Part shown: piece after piece, positions 56,667 to 64,000 of the stretch | Position numbering within the stretch: the stretch's first letter is position 1 | Layout: every line of letters begins with the position of its first letter | NCBI RefSeq assembly: GCF_012933545.1 | Contig: NZ_JAADJU010000009.1 | Coordinates: forward strand, 181,426-245,425 | Reading direction: 5' to 3' | Length of the DNA: 64,000 nucleotides | Origin: Rouxiella aceris | Lineage (GTDB): Bacteria > Pseudomonadota > Gammaproteobacteria > Enterobacterales > Enterobacteriaceae | Made by a program: the position numbers and the translations under genes | The notes under the pieces: model-generated | Told to the model about the DNA's origin: nothing | The model's input: the letters and a program-made list of their open reading frames with translations, nothing else | Database searches by the model: none

Positions 56667-57539
56667 TCAACACTTAAACACTTGGCTCTGGTGCCATTCA
56701 ACAAACTGCTCTGCAGGCCAGAAAACTTTGTCCTGTGGTAAAAAGAGTTTTTGTCCGTCACGCTGCCAGAAAAGCTGATCCACCACCGGGCTTCGGTTTA
56801 CGCCACCGGAAATACGGATGGTCATGTGCTCATCTATTCCTATCGCTCCCATATCAAAGGCGGAATGGTGCAGAGAACAAAGGGCCAGTCCATTATTCAC
56901 TTCGCACGGCCCGCCATATTGCTTCCAGCGAATATGTGCCGCTTCCAGTCCTACGAGTGCACCATCCAGTCGCAAGTCGTAGCCGCAGATAGCGCAGCGT
57001 GAGTGATAGGCCCGTAAAACAATCTCCCTGAAACGCGGATCGCGTGCTTTCATCAGCCTAGTAAAATCAAATCCAAGACGGTCTGCGAGAAGTATCTGAA
57101 GGCTTTCCGGGAAACGCTCAGTCATGATCTGCAGCGCCAGTTTATTGATCATTTCTGGTGCTTCACGAAGGGTCTGGAAGCTGCTTTCGTCAAAACCACC
57201 AGTCACATGATTCTCAATTAACTCACGTTTTGTCGGCTGGATATTGCCCTTGCGGGGATTACAACCTTCGGTATTTTCCAGCGTCCAGAATCCGTCAGTC
57301 CTCAACCGCCAGAAAGGCATATTTGGATAGTAGTCGCGCCGCTTAGGCCCGAAGTCAGCCAGCAATTTTGTCAGCGGTTCGTGGATCTCTTGCCCATAGT
57401 CGAAGAGTCGGGAATGACCGTTCAGATATTGCGACAGAACATAAAGCAGTAGCAGGGGTTTATGTGGTGCGCACTGGTCGCCCTTGCGCCAGACAGCCAC
57501 ATTAGAAATTGCAGTTTGCAGTGCTTTACGTGATGTCAT
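56667..57539 (-). CDS. SBD-HNH restriction endonuclease (phosphorothioate-DNA-dependent type)
   Basis: The 290-residue protein has an N-terminal sulfur-binding-type domain (about 1-150: HKPLLLLYVLSQYL, YYPNMPFWRLRTDGFW) and a C-terminal HNH nuclease. The nuclease shows CAICGYDL (C182, C185), LEAAHIRWKQYGGP (H202), N216 and LCSLHHSAFD (C221, H224, H225). The layout fits the phosphorothioated-DNA-dependent restriction enzymes (ScoMcrA/SprMcrA group) that cut DNA carrying Dnd sulfur modification. No dnd genes are in the window, as expected, because the host must lack the modification. The gene is on the minus strand, converging with the TIR unit. Confidence 0.8.
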   Translation of the reverse strand: MTSRKALQTAISNVAVWRKGDQCAPHKPLLLLYVLSQYLNGHSRLFDYGQEIHEPLTKLLADFGPKRRDYYPNMPFWRLRTDGFWTLENTEGCNPRKGNIQPTKRELIENHVTGGFDESSFQTLREAPEMINKLALQIMTERFPESLQILLADRLGFDFTRLMKARDPRFREIVLRAYHSRCAICGYDLRLDGALVGLEAAHIRWKQYGGPCEVNNGLALCSLHHSAFDMGAIGIDEHMTIRISGGVNRSPVVDQLFWQRDGQKLFLPQDKVFWPAEQFVEWHQSQVFKC

Positions 57540-57697
57540 AACCGAGGGTTAACAGATTGAAGTTCTTGCGATCATGCTCGCAAAGAATATGTAATTCAAC
57601 GGTTGTTCAGTAAAAACTATTCGAGGTGATACCGATCATAGTTCCTGAGTTCAGTGAAGGTAGACTGTTGCGATTACAGAGGAGTTACTTAACAAAA

Positions 57698-57720
57698 CAT
57701 CAGCGTTGCAAGTGCTGATG
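57698..57720 (+). promoter_or_regulatory. Hairpin before the HrgA-like pseudogene
   Basis: CATCAGC-GTTGCAAGT-GCTGATG is a perfect 7-bp inverted repeat directly before the AGGA ribosome site of the next gene. It may be an operator or an RNA structure affecting translation. Confidence 0.4.
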
Positions 57721-57733
57721 AGGATTAAAAGGC

Positions 57734-58661
57734 ATGTCCAAAACCAGTCGTCCCCAAATGATTATCAATGTGTTGCAGGCTAATCCTGGCGAGCAGTTCA
57801 CTGCTCGCAAACTGGTGCAAAAAATCATCGAAACTTATAAAAATGAGCTGACTGAAAAACGCGACAATACGCGCTTTGCCAGTGATGAGGATTTTCTGAA
57901 TCAGATCACTGCGGAAGCCTAATCGTAAAAGCTAAAGCTATGTGCACGCAAGTGATGACAAGGGATAAGCCGAGACCTCGATTGTACTACTGGGGTGAGG
58001 ATCTTGTTGAGACGACTCAAATCATGTCACTTTCTGAGATGACTCCAGTGCCTTCAGTTGAAACAATTAATTTCACTGAACATGCTCTTTATCCGTTACT
58101 GATTGAGTATCTGTCTGAAGAAGAAGAGTTACTTTGTCGCCGTATCGACGAAAAGCGTTCGAGCAATAACAAAGGATTGGGAGCAAATCACTGGCTTTAT
58201 CCCGATATTGTTGCGCTGCAGCATCTGGATAAAGGCTGGGATACAGTTGTACAAAACTGTGTTCGCCATAGTGAAGGTCGTTTGACCCGGCTGTGGTCAT
58301 TGAGGTAAAACGCCAGCTTAACCGGAGTAACGTGCGTGAGTGTTTCTTTCAGGCGGTGAGCAATTCAAGCTGGGCGCATTTTGGCTATCTCGTTGCTACA
58401 GAGATTAATGAAGATAAGCAGCGTGGAGTTGAACGGGAACTCCAGATGCTTTGCGCGCTGCATGGTATTGGTGTGATCCTGCTGAACCCTCAAAATCCGG
58501 GGAACAATCAGACGCTGATCCCGGCACGTGAACGGACTAGCATCGACTGGCAATCAGTTAACCGACTAGTGGAAGAGAACACTGATTTTAAAGAGTTTAT
58601 CGATCTTGTTGCTGAGTATCACCAGACCGGGAAAGTGCATAGAGCGTTGTGGAACAAATAA
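57734..58661 (+). pseudogene. HrgA-like (COG2958) protein, two frameshifts
   Basis: Three consecutive pieces in three different frames together resemble an HrgA/COG2958 protein of about 310 residues. They are 57734-57922 (MSKTSRPQMIINVLQANPGE, winged-helix-like), 57940-58308 (MTRDKPRPRLYYWGEDLVET; SSNNKGLGANHWLYPDIVAL) and 58293-58661 (VIEVKRQLNRSNVRECFFQA, ending ALWNK). The first break follows codon 62. The second lies at about 58300, where one missing base would restore LWSLEVKRQL. The E-V-K and D-I-V segments look like a PD-(D/E)xK nuclease core. HrgA genes are linked with restriction loci. It is probably inactive. Confidence 0.75.
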
Positions 58662-58766
58662 GTAGAACGGTGCAATCACAAATTAATAGGATCGCGAGTT
58701 CGTTGTAACAAAGGCTTAGGGGCTGGGAAAGCATGTCGGATCTAGTGAGCGTTGAGAATGCTATTT

Positions 58767-59182
58767 TTATTCTGTTGAAGAAAAAATCAACCAACACACA
58801 GCAACCACTACCAAAATATTCAATATGACACTGATGGCGAAGTAGGTTTTAAACGGCTGTTTTTGCGTCTTATGGCGGAGGACATGCTGCCCGACAATCG
58901 CTCCAGGCCATCCACCCACAAGTCCGAACATCAGCAAAGTAGACTCAGGTACCCTGCGCCAGGCTTGCGGGCAGCCATTTTGTCTACACCATAAACCACC
59001 AGCGTCAGTGCATTGGTGAGCAGGATCCACATGACAAAAGGGCGTGACGTAAATATGCTGCCCATCGCCGCTAAGGCCAGGATCAAGTAACAGAAGCGAT
59101 TGAGGTTCATACAGTTAGCCACAGCAATTATCCAGGAAAGTTTAAGCCGGACTATACCCAGGTCAGAGGCTGGTGGCGTCAT
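58767..59182 (-). pseudogene. DUF1294 membrane protein, one frameshift
   Basis: Two overlapping minus-strand frames make up one DUF1294 protein. The upstream piece (59182-58931) gives FCYLILALAAMGSIFTSRPF and TLVVYGVDKMAARKPG; the downstream piece (to 58767) gives QAWRRVPESTLLMFGLVGGW and PGAIVGQHVLRHKTQKQPF. Adding one base near 58975 would restore the family junction DKMAARKAWRRVPE. The function of DUF1294 proteins is unknown. Its 5' end abuts the CbtA-family gene. Confidence 0.75.
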
Positions 59183-59514
59183 TAATCTTTAGCCTTCTCG
59201 GTGCTGTAAAGCCCGAAGCAACAGATTTCACGCTATCGCACGCCGTGGTAATCCGTGTCGCATTGCACGCACTGCCAGCAACGTATATTGACGCGGGGAT
59301 CTCCCTCAGCGATGCGGTGAACTTTCTGGTGGAGAAGTATGAACTGGTGCGCACTGACCAGCCTGGTTTCACCATAATGGAGCAATCATCGTTTATCACC
59401 CCAATCGATATTCTCCGTGCCAGACAAGCCACTGGTCTGATGAAGCGCAGGGGTTATAAAGCTGTGAGTGATATTACCCGTGGCAAAGTGAGCCGGATGG
59501 AGCGACACCATTGA
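59173..59514 (+). CDS. CbtA/YeeV-family type IV toxin, altered 5' end
   Basis: From about residue 40 the 113-residue reading closely follows CbtA/YkfI/YpjF toxins, which block FtsZ and MreB polymerisation: [26 protein letters not shown] and [18 protein letters not shown]. The first 38 residues ([20 protein letters not shown]...) do not match the usual CbtA N-terminus. This suggests a recombined or decayed 5' end where the gene meets the DUF1294 pseudogene. It starts with GTG without a good ribosome site. The CbeA/YeeU antitoxin gene normally just upstream is absent. It overlaps the DUF5983 gene by 4 bases. Confidence 0.7.
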   Translation: MASLIFSLLGAVKPEATDFTLSHAVVIRVALHALPATYIDAGISLSDAVNFLVEKYELVRTDQPGFTIMEQSSFITPIDILRARQATGLMKRRGYKAVSDITRGKVSRMERHH

Positions 59515-60002
59515 AAATATCAATGAATGTTGAAGCCGATGGCATTAATGTCCTGGCACTCAATATGGGCAAAATCGCCGTCGAAGTTGACGGGGTTGAA
59601 ATTGATGAGCTGATTGATGTGGTCAACGACAATGGTTACACACTTCGCATTGCCAGTACTCCTGGTGAAATCATTGTTGATGATCCTCTGCCAGTGACCG
59701 CCAGAGCTAACGGTATTCAGTGCAGTACCGCCCATATCACCGACGAAGATAATGCGTTGCTGCACACACTTTCCCAGCAATATCAGGATTATGGTGATGC
59801 AGAATGGGTCCATTACACGGGCTCTGGTTATCTGATACGCCTCGATGCCTGGGCATTCCCGGTGCTGCGCCTGAAATGCTGTGGACTGTCGAAAGCCTGC
59901 CGTAAGTTGCTTGTGACGCTGATACGTCGCTATGCCATCAGCACAATTCACTTTGACTCCTTTAGCGACATTCTTCCCGGCTTTACCACCTTCGATTGGT
60001 AG
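59511..60002 (+). CDS. DUF5983 family protein
   Basis: The 163-residue protein ([61 protein letters not shown] region) matches the DUF5983 family, found immediately downstream of CbtA-type toxins in enterobacterial islands. Its start overlaps the toxin stop by 4 bases. Its function is not known; conserved linkage suggests it acts with the toxin module. It is followed by a DUF4942 gene in the usual order. Confidence 0.75.
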   Translation: MKISMNVEADGINVLALNMGKIAVEVDGVEIDELIDVVNDNGYTLRIASTPGEIIVDDPLPVTARANGIQCSTAHITDEDNALLHTLSQQYQDYGDAEWVHYTGSGYLIRLDAWAFPVLRLKCCGLSKACRKLLVTLIRRYAISTIHFDSFSDILPGFTTFDW

Positions 60003-60174
60003 TTCGCGCTCATTCTAAACTGACGCAAAAACCAGACTCGTCCAGATACGGCTGTCTTCTTGCAGGCGAAAATCGACAACGCAAGCAACGATATCTTCAC
60101 TCAAAACACATAACCTGCATAAGCGCCAGCCCTCATACGGCTGGCGTTTTGCATTGATATAAAGGAAATAATCC

Positions 60175-61023
60175 ATGTCTGAGATACAAGTCAATAACGA
60201 CCCCGACGTAATAACTGGTCATACCGAAATCATCAGCTCCACCAGTATTGAACGTATCGTGACAGGCCGCAATGCGGCACTGTTACAGATTGAAGAACTC
60301 ATCCAGCAACTTGCCGACATCTCGACGCTGACCAGTAGTATCGGTGGCAAAACGGCCCGTGACTGGGCAATGCGTCAGGACTTTCGTTGTGGCTGCTGGC
60401 TCATGGAAAACGTGAAAGCTGCAATGAGTACCATTACCTGTAATCTTGATCGCAGCATCTGGCGTGACCAGATGCAAAAATCAGGGATGATCTCGTTGAT
60501 GGACGCTCAGGCGCGTAAGCAATGGGATAATAATCTCGAAGGTGACGATATTCCTGAAATCAGCGAAGCCAACATTCTTAGCACCTTTGAGCAATTGCAT
60601 AACAGTAAAGCAGATGTGTTTGAACGTGGCATCATCAACGTGTTCAAAGGTTTGTCATGGGATTATAAAACCAACAGCCCATGTTGTTTCGGCAAGAAGA
60701 TCATCGTCAATAACCTAGTGGATTACAACCGCTGGGGCTTTCGGCTCAACGGGGGATGGCGTCGGGATCAACTGGCAGATCTGGAACGCATGCTGAATCT
60801 GCTGGACGGTAAGGCTATCCCGGAAAACCGTCACGATGTCACGGCCAGGCTGGGTGAACATATCAGCCAGCAAAGGACGTCGAACATCTTCGAGGATGAG
60901 TATTTTTCAATCCGCTATTTTCAGAAGGGAAGTGCGCATATCACATTCAAGCGCCCAGATCTGATTGAACGAATGAATGACATCATCGCTAAACACCATC
61001 CGGGAATGCTAGCCGCAAGATAA
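60175..61023 (+). CDS. DUF4942 domain protein
   Basis: The 282-residue soluble protein resembles DUF4942 proteins (RDWAMRQDFRCGCWLMENVK; NVFKGLSWDYKTNSPCCFGK; SIRYFQKGSAHITFKRPDLI), regularly encoded after cbtA and DUF5983 in P4-type islands. The C-terminal part recalls a methyltransferase-linked domain, but no catalytic motif was identified. AAGGA precedes the ATG. The gene is intact and lies 172 bases after DUF5983. Its function is unknown. Confidence 0.75.
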   Translation: MSEIQVNNDPDVITGHTEIISSTSIERIVTGRNAALLQIEELIQQLADISTLTSSIGGKTARDWAMRQDFRCGCWLMENVKAAMSTITCNLDRSIWRDQMQKSGMISLMDAQARKQWDNNLEGDDIPEISEANILSTFEQLHNSKADVFERGIINVFKGLSWDYKTNSPCCFGKKIIVNNLVDYNRWGFRLNGGWRRDQLADLERMLNLLDGKAIPENRHDVTARLGEHISQQRTSNIFEDEYFSIRYFQKGSAHITFKRPDLIERMNDIIAKHHPGMLAAR

Positions 61024-61029
61024 GTTAGG

Positions 61030-61072
61030 TGTCGTATGTTTGCTGTTAAAAATGTCGTATGTTTGCTATGAT
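61030..61072 (+). promoter_or_regulatory. Tandem 15-bp repeats in the abiE promoter
   Basis: TGTCGTATGTTTGCT occurs twice (61030-61044 and 61053-61067), in register 23 bases apart. The second copy runs into a -10-like TATGAT (61067-61072), about 25 bases before the abiEi ATG. AbiEi antitoxins repress their own promoters by binding repeats, so this is the likely operator. Confidence 0.6.
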
Positions 61073-61097
61073 GAAGAAATAACCAAAGGAGGATAAC

Positions 61098-61493
61098 ATG
61101 ACTACAAAAGCTCGTATTCAGTTACGACTGAAACGCTCAAAGCGTTATGTTTTCACTCGTGACGATTTCAAAGATCTTGCTGGCTACGACCAAATTGGTA
61201 GAGCACTGCGTGAACTGGTGAAGGAAGGGCAACTGCTGAAAGTAGGCTATGGCGTCTACACCAAAGCGCGGCAAAATGTGATTACCGGTAAGTTGATGCC
61301 TGCGGCTCCCGGAGGTTCGGCTGCGGTAGTGATTGAGGCGTTGGAACGTCTTAAAGTGGATTACCGCTTGGTTGGAGCAACAAGCGCCTATAATAGCGGT
61401 AAATCCACTCAGATCCCCGCTTCACTGGAAATCAAAACCTCACCACGTTTTAAGAGAACATTGTCAGTAGGGAGCAGCAAACTAAATGGATGA
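61098..61493 (+). CDS. AbiEi-type antitoxin (DUF6088)
   Basis: The 131-residue protein begins MTTKARIQLRLKRSKRYVFT, followed by a winged-helix DNA-binding part (DFKDLAGYDQIGRALRELVK, EGQLLKVGYGVYTKA). The C-terminal AbiEi-like antitoxin part contains VDYRLVGATSAYNSGKSTQI. It would repress its promoter and counter the AbiEii toxin. AGGAGG precedes the ATG. It overlaps the toxin gene by 8 bases, the standard abiE arrangement. Confidence 0.82.
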   Translation: MTTKARIQLRLKRSKRYVFTRDDFKDLAGYDQIGRALRELVKEGQLLKVGYGVYTKARQNVITGKLMPAAPGGSAAVVIEALERLKVDYRLVGATSAYNSGKSTQIPASLEIKTSPRFKRTLSVGSSKLNG

Positions 61494-62436
61494 TTTAACA
61501 AAGCTATTCCCAGATGTTGCTGATGCTCTGGGCATTGAATCTGTTTCAATTGTAGAAAAAGATTATTACATCGTTGAGTTATTACGATTGCTCCAGCCTC
61601 TGGACTTTGACACGCATCAGCTGGTTTTTGCTGGTGGAACAGCATTGTCAAAAGCGGGTATATCTTTGAACAGGATGTCGGAAGACGTGGACATTAAGCT
61701 TGTCCCCGTCGCCGGTTTTACCCAGCAATATTCCAGAGGCCAGCGTAAAGACATTCGTAAGGGTATTATTCGGACCATTATCGAAACGATTACAGCTTCA
61801 GGTACGTTTCGCATGGATGAAGGGTATCCAAAGGTTACTCGTGATGAATATCGCTATAATGAAATTTCGGTGCGCTACCCACAGAAATATGCACAAGCTC
61901 CTTGCTTAAGGCCATTTATCAAACTGGAATTAATGGAAACGGATTTGCTTGAGGCTGCGGAAAACCGTCCTATTAGCTCACTGATAATGGATCTAACAAA
62001 GAAAGGTGAAGTAGTGAGGGCTTTTCCCTGCGCAACTATCGCCAGCACGCAGGCTGAAAAGCTGATCTCGATGATGCGCAGAACGGCTGCAAGCATGCGT
62101 AATGTGGAACGTGCAGTGGATGAATCACTGGTACGTCATATCTACGATAATTTTTGTATCGTTAGAGAAAAAGGTGCTGATGTTCTTGTTTTAAAGCACT
62201 TCGTTCAGGAATGCATTGAGCAGGATATTGAACGTTACGGTGCCCAGTATCCTGAGTTCTGTGAATCACCTATTGGAGAACTTAAAATGGGGCTGGAAGA
62301 ACTCATGAATAATCCTGTTTATAAGGAACGCTATCTGCAGTTCGTCACACCAATGGTATTCGGTGAAATCCACGTTTCATGGGAAGAGGCCTATGCTTGT
62401 TTTCGCAAAACTACATTGGATGTGATTGATGCATAG
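61486..62436 (+). CDS. AbiEii nucleotidyltransferase toxin
   Basis: The 316-residue protein is an AbiEii/AbiGii-type nucleotidyltransferase. EKDYYIVELLRLL (residues 24-36) and the catalytic FAGGTALSKAGISLNRMSED followed by VDIKL (GG 50-51, D67, D69) are the family motifs. FIKLELMETD supplies the third acidic position, and VIASTQ-type TIASTQAEKLISMMRR is also conserved. AbiEii toxins block growth by modifying RNA and can abort phage infection. It is the last gene of the island before the right repeat and is intact. Confidence 0.88.
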   Translation: MDDLTKLFPDVADALGIESVSIVEKDYYIVELLRLLQPLDFDTHQLVFAGGTALSKAGISLNRMSEDVDIKLVPVAGFTQQYSRGQRKDIRKGIIRTIIETITASGTFRMDEGYPKVTRDEYRYNEISVRYPQKYAQAPCLRPFIKLELMETDLLEAAENRPISSLIMDLTKKGEVVRAFPCATIASTQAEKLISMMRRTAASMRNVERAVDESLVRHIYDNFCIVREKGADVLVLKHFVQECIEQDIERYGAQYPEFCESPIGELKMGLEELMNNPVYKERYLQFVTPMVFGEIHVSWEEAYACFRKTTLDVIDA

Positions 62437-62593
62437 CACGAGAGATACGCCCGATGGCGGGCATCTTCCTTGGTAACTCTTGCCCCGATTCGAGTCCCAA
62501 AATCAACGATTTAAAGTGTTGGTATCAATGTTGGTACATTAATTAAAAGTTATTATTAATTGTTTTTAAATCAAAGGATTAATCATCATGTGC

Positions 62594-62680
62594 AAGTCCA
62601 GCCTTCGCACCATCAGTATGAAAATCAAGTCACCTTAGGGGGCTTTTTTTATGTCTGGAATTCAGTCGCCGCAAGGCTTA
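62594..62680 (+). other. Right attachment region (attR), degraded tRNA 3' end
   Basis: AAGTCCAGCCTTCGCACCA (62594-62612) is a decayed copy of the tRNA 3' end. Then follow AGTATGAAAATCAAGTCACC, CTTAGGG and GGCTTTTTTTATGTCTGGAA as after the real tRNA. One lost T breaks the tRNA terminator stem. Similarity to the integrase-upstream region continues to about 62757, so a second, older element begins here. Confidence 0.75.
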
Positions 62681-62729
62681 GCCCCGTTTTTCAGTTAACC
62701 GACGTCAATCTGAGTTACCCCACATCAAC

Positions 62730-63067
62730 ATGCTGGTGAGTATAGAAGCGAGCATACCCAGATCACCGCTGTTTGATACCAATATCCTGATTGATTACCT
62801 CAACGGTATTGCGCAGGCAAAAGACACCCTTGAAAAATTTAGCCAGAGCAAGAAACCCGGACTCGCCAGTTTTTAGTGCAGTTTTTGTTACTGCCGGTGA
62901 CCGATGAAGTATCTGAACGCGCGGTTATCATACGTCATGAATCTAAGATAAAATTGCCGGATGCGATCATCTGGGCGACGGCTCAGGTAAACTCCAGAAC
63001 ACTGATTTCGCGCAATCCAAAAGACTTTGGTCCCGAGTCTGGAGTGATCCTGCCGTATCGGCTTTAA
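62730..63067 (+). pseudogene. PIN-domain (VapC-like) toxin, truncated and frameshifted
   Basis: A PIN-domain start (LFDTNILIDYLNGIAQAKDT) ends at a TAG at 62873-62875. The C-terminal half resumes in another frame (FLLLPVTDEVSERAVIIRHE; LPDAIIWATAQVNSRTLISR; NPKDFG). The two halves are those of a VapC RNase, with D in DTN and the later D in LPDAIIWATA, but the middle third is missing. No VapB gene is recognisable upstream. It is inactive. Confidence 0.75.
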
Positions 63068-63109
63068 GCTGGTTAAAAAGGTAATCCCCCCCACATGCAT
63101 CAGTAGAAT

Positions 63110-63370
63110 TTTCTCCTAACCTGAATACAGGGGAATTTCTATGAAACGATCACCTTTTACCGTTAGCCAAATCAGGGTTATGGGCTGCCGTCAGTACCTT
63201 CACCCTGGAGCTACCAGCAGCGCCTCCTTTATATAGCATCACTCCAGCAAGCAGCTTCTTCAGCCAGGCGTTCTCCCCGCAAGCAATGTCCAACCGCTTA
63301 ACGTCAAACGCCGCCATACCGCCGTACTGCATACACCAGGCATAAAACATGGCGGCGAAGATGGCATGCT
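63110..63370. mobile_element. IS3-family remnants
   Basis: ATGAAACGATCACC at 63141 reads MKRSPFTVSQI, like the start of an IS3-family OrfA, and then loses homology. On the opposite strand (about 63340-63230) a different OrfA part is visible (YGGMAAFDVKRLDIACGENA followed by WLKKLLAGVML, compare the usual ENARLKKLLAE). The two pieces face each other, so at least one rearrangement occurred. No intact transposase or ends are visible. Confidence 0.55.
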
Positions 63371-63690
63371 TACGCCTTCGCGCCGGTTACCGATGATCTG
63401 TTGGTCGGGAAAATGCTTCCTTATATAAAGGTGTGCTTACGTTGCTTATAAAGGTATTGCGTATATAGAGGTGCACTAATCAGCGGAAAGCTGGGCAGTA
63501 GCGATGCTATGCGTACATTTATCCGCTGCGTTGGCTTACTTGAAGGGGGATTTTACGTTAAATGAGTTCGCCTGGCGGGGATGGCAGCAGTAAATACTGG
63601 CACCTTTGTGGATAACTCTGTGCGTAAAAGGGTATAAAGCGGGGTATTGCTGTGTAATGCAGCAGTCAGTGAAATTAGTGCAAATTAAGG
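63371..63690. other. Sequence upstream of the rRNA operon, no gene seen
   Basis: No convincing gene. Three short imperfect repeats (TATATAAAGGTG, TATAAAGGT, TATATAGAGGTG) lie at 63422-63473. The last 100 bases, before the rrn P1 promoter, are AT-rich in part and may hold UP-element and FIS sites. Confidence 0.4.
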
Positions 63691-63691
63691 G

Positions 63692-63719
63692 TTGCGGCCT
63701 TCTGAGAACTCCCTATAAT
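63692..63719 (+). promoter_or_regulatory. rRNA operon promoter P1
   Basis: TTGCGG (63692-63697) and TATAAT (63714-63719) are 16 bases apart, with the GC-rich discriminator GCGCCTCC. The following ACTGACCGGGAACAACG closely resembles the E. coli rrn P1 start region. Confidence 0.88.
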
Positions 63720-63811
63720 GCGCCTCCACTGACCGGGAACAACGTGAACAACTTCACTGAGTTACCGAGACGGAAAGAATAAAAAAATGATGATGACCGC
63801 GAAATTAACGG

Positions 63812-63839
63812 TTGACATCAAAAGAGGAAAGCGTAAGAT
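63812..63839 (+). promoter_or_regulatory. rRNA operon promoter P2
   Basis: TTGACA (63812-63817) and TAAGAT (63834-63839) are 16 bases apart, 120 bases after P1, as in enteric rrn operons. Confidence 0.8.
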
Positions 63840-63876
63840 ACGCCACCTCGAGCTAGCGCCACGGCGGCTAACTCAC

Positions 63877-63889
63877 TGCTCTTTAACAA
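63877..63889 (+). promoter_or_regulatory. boxA antitermination element of the rRNA leader
   Basis: TGCTCTTTAACAA is the canonical boxA, followed by the rrn leader (TTTATCAGACAATCTGTGTG). The window ends in the leader; the 16S rRNA gene begins beyond base 64000. Confidence 0.9.
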
Positions 63890-64000
63890 TTTATCAGACA
63901 ATCTGTGTGGGCACTCACAAGACGATATCAGCCACTTCGGTGGCAAAAAATATCAAGTCTTAGAGTGACCAAGCAGTAATTCATTATGAATGATGTGAAG

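Larger units (their letters stand above)
44515..62640. mobile_element. Genomic island integrated at tRNA-Leu(CAA)
   Basis: About 18 kb lies between the tRNA 3' end and its degraded copy at 62594. It carries a P4-type integrase pseudogene at the left end and accessory genes throughout: a type I restriction operon with an ATPase/HNH pair, a TIR protein, an HNH restriction enzyme, several pseudogenes, CbtA-type and AbiE toxin modules. No replication, plasmid-transfer or phage structural genes were seen. With the integrase interrupted, the island is probably not self-mobile now. Confidence 0.88.

Noticed and set aside
63422..63473. Three TATA(T)A(A/G)AGGT-like repeats as iterons of an origin
   Set aside because: Spacing is irregular and copies are imperfect; no replication gene is nearby.
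1..64000. CRISPR array
   Set aside because: No regularly spaced repeats with unique spacers were seen; the dispersed 33-bp repeat is far too sparse.

Overview
The window looks like the chromosome of an enterobacterium (order Enterobacterales). Many blocks match Escherichia coli gene content and order: yhaK/yhaJ, yqjG-F-K-E-D-C-mzrA-yqjA, exuR/exuT/uxa, ygjV, ridA, pyrBI with pyrL, an ornithine carbamoyltransferase gene, rraB, yjgM, valS-holC-pepA-lptFG, and tRNA-Leu(CAA). Several arrangements are not those of E. coli: a contiguous uxaCBA operon, an Anbu operon between ygjV and ridA, a fimbrial cluster between ridA and pyrI, and ampH next to lptG. I would guess a Yersiniaceae-like relative, but the species cannot be fixed from this window.

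Layout. 1-7 kb: the YhaJ regulator, the pirin YhaK, and the membrane and redox genes yqjG to yqjA. 7-15 kb: hexuronate regulation, transport and catabolism (exuR, exuT, uxaC-uxaB-uxaA), then ygjV. 15-19 kb: an overlapping four-gene operon (ATP-grasp, alpha-E, transglutaminase, Anbu peptidase) behind a good sigma-54 promoter with two NtrC-like sites. 19-27 kb: ridA, a secreted FG-GAP beta-propeller protein and a four-gene chaperone-usher fimbria. 27-32 kb: pyrBI with its leader peptide and attenuator, a GH13 sugar phosphorylase, and argF/argI with ARG boxes. 32-41 kb: rraB, yjgM, valS, holC, pepA, lptFG. 41-44 kb: ampH and a porin gene.

44.4-62.6 kb is a genomic island at the 3' end of tRNA-Leu(CAA). 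A P4-type integrase gene carrying one amber codon lies at the left, and a degraded tRNA-end copy plus an 80-bp flanking repeat lies at the right. Its cargo is mostly defence and toxin-antitoxin genes. A five-gene hsdR-hsdM-hsdS-ATPase-HNH operon has a Septu-like ATPase/nuclease pair coupled directly to the end of hsdS. Facing it are a TIR protein and a small unknown protein. Further in are a sulfur-binding-domain HNH restriction enzyme, a frameshifted HrgA-like gene, a frameshifted DUF1294 gene, an orphan CbtA-family toxin with DUF5983 and DUF4942 partners, and an AbiEi/AbiEii pair. Beyond the right repeat is a remnant of an older, related element (decayed vapC, IS3-family fragments).

The window ends in the promoter and leader region of a ribosomal RNA operon (two promoters and boxA). 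The 16S gene itself lies beyond the last base.
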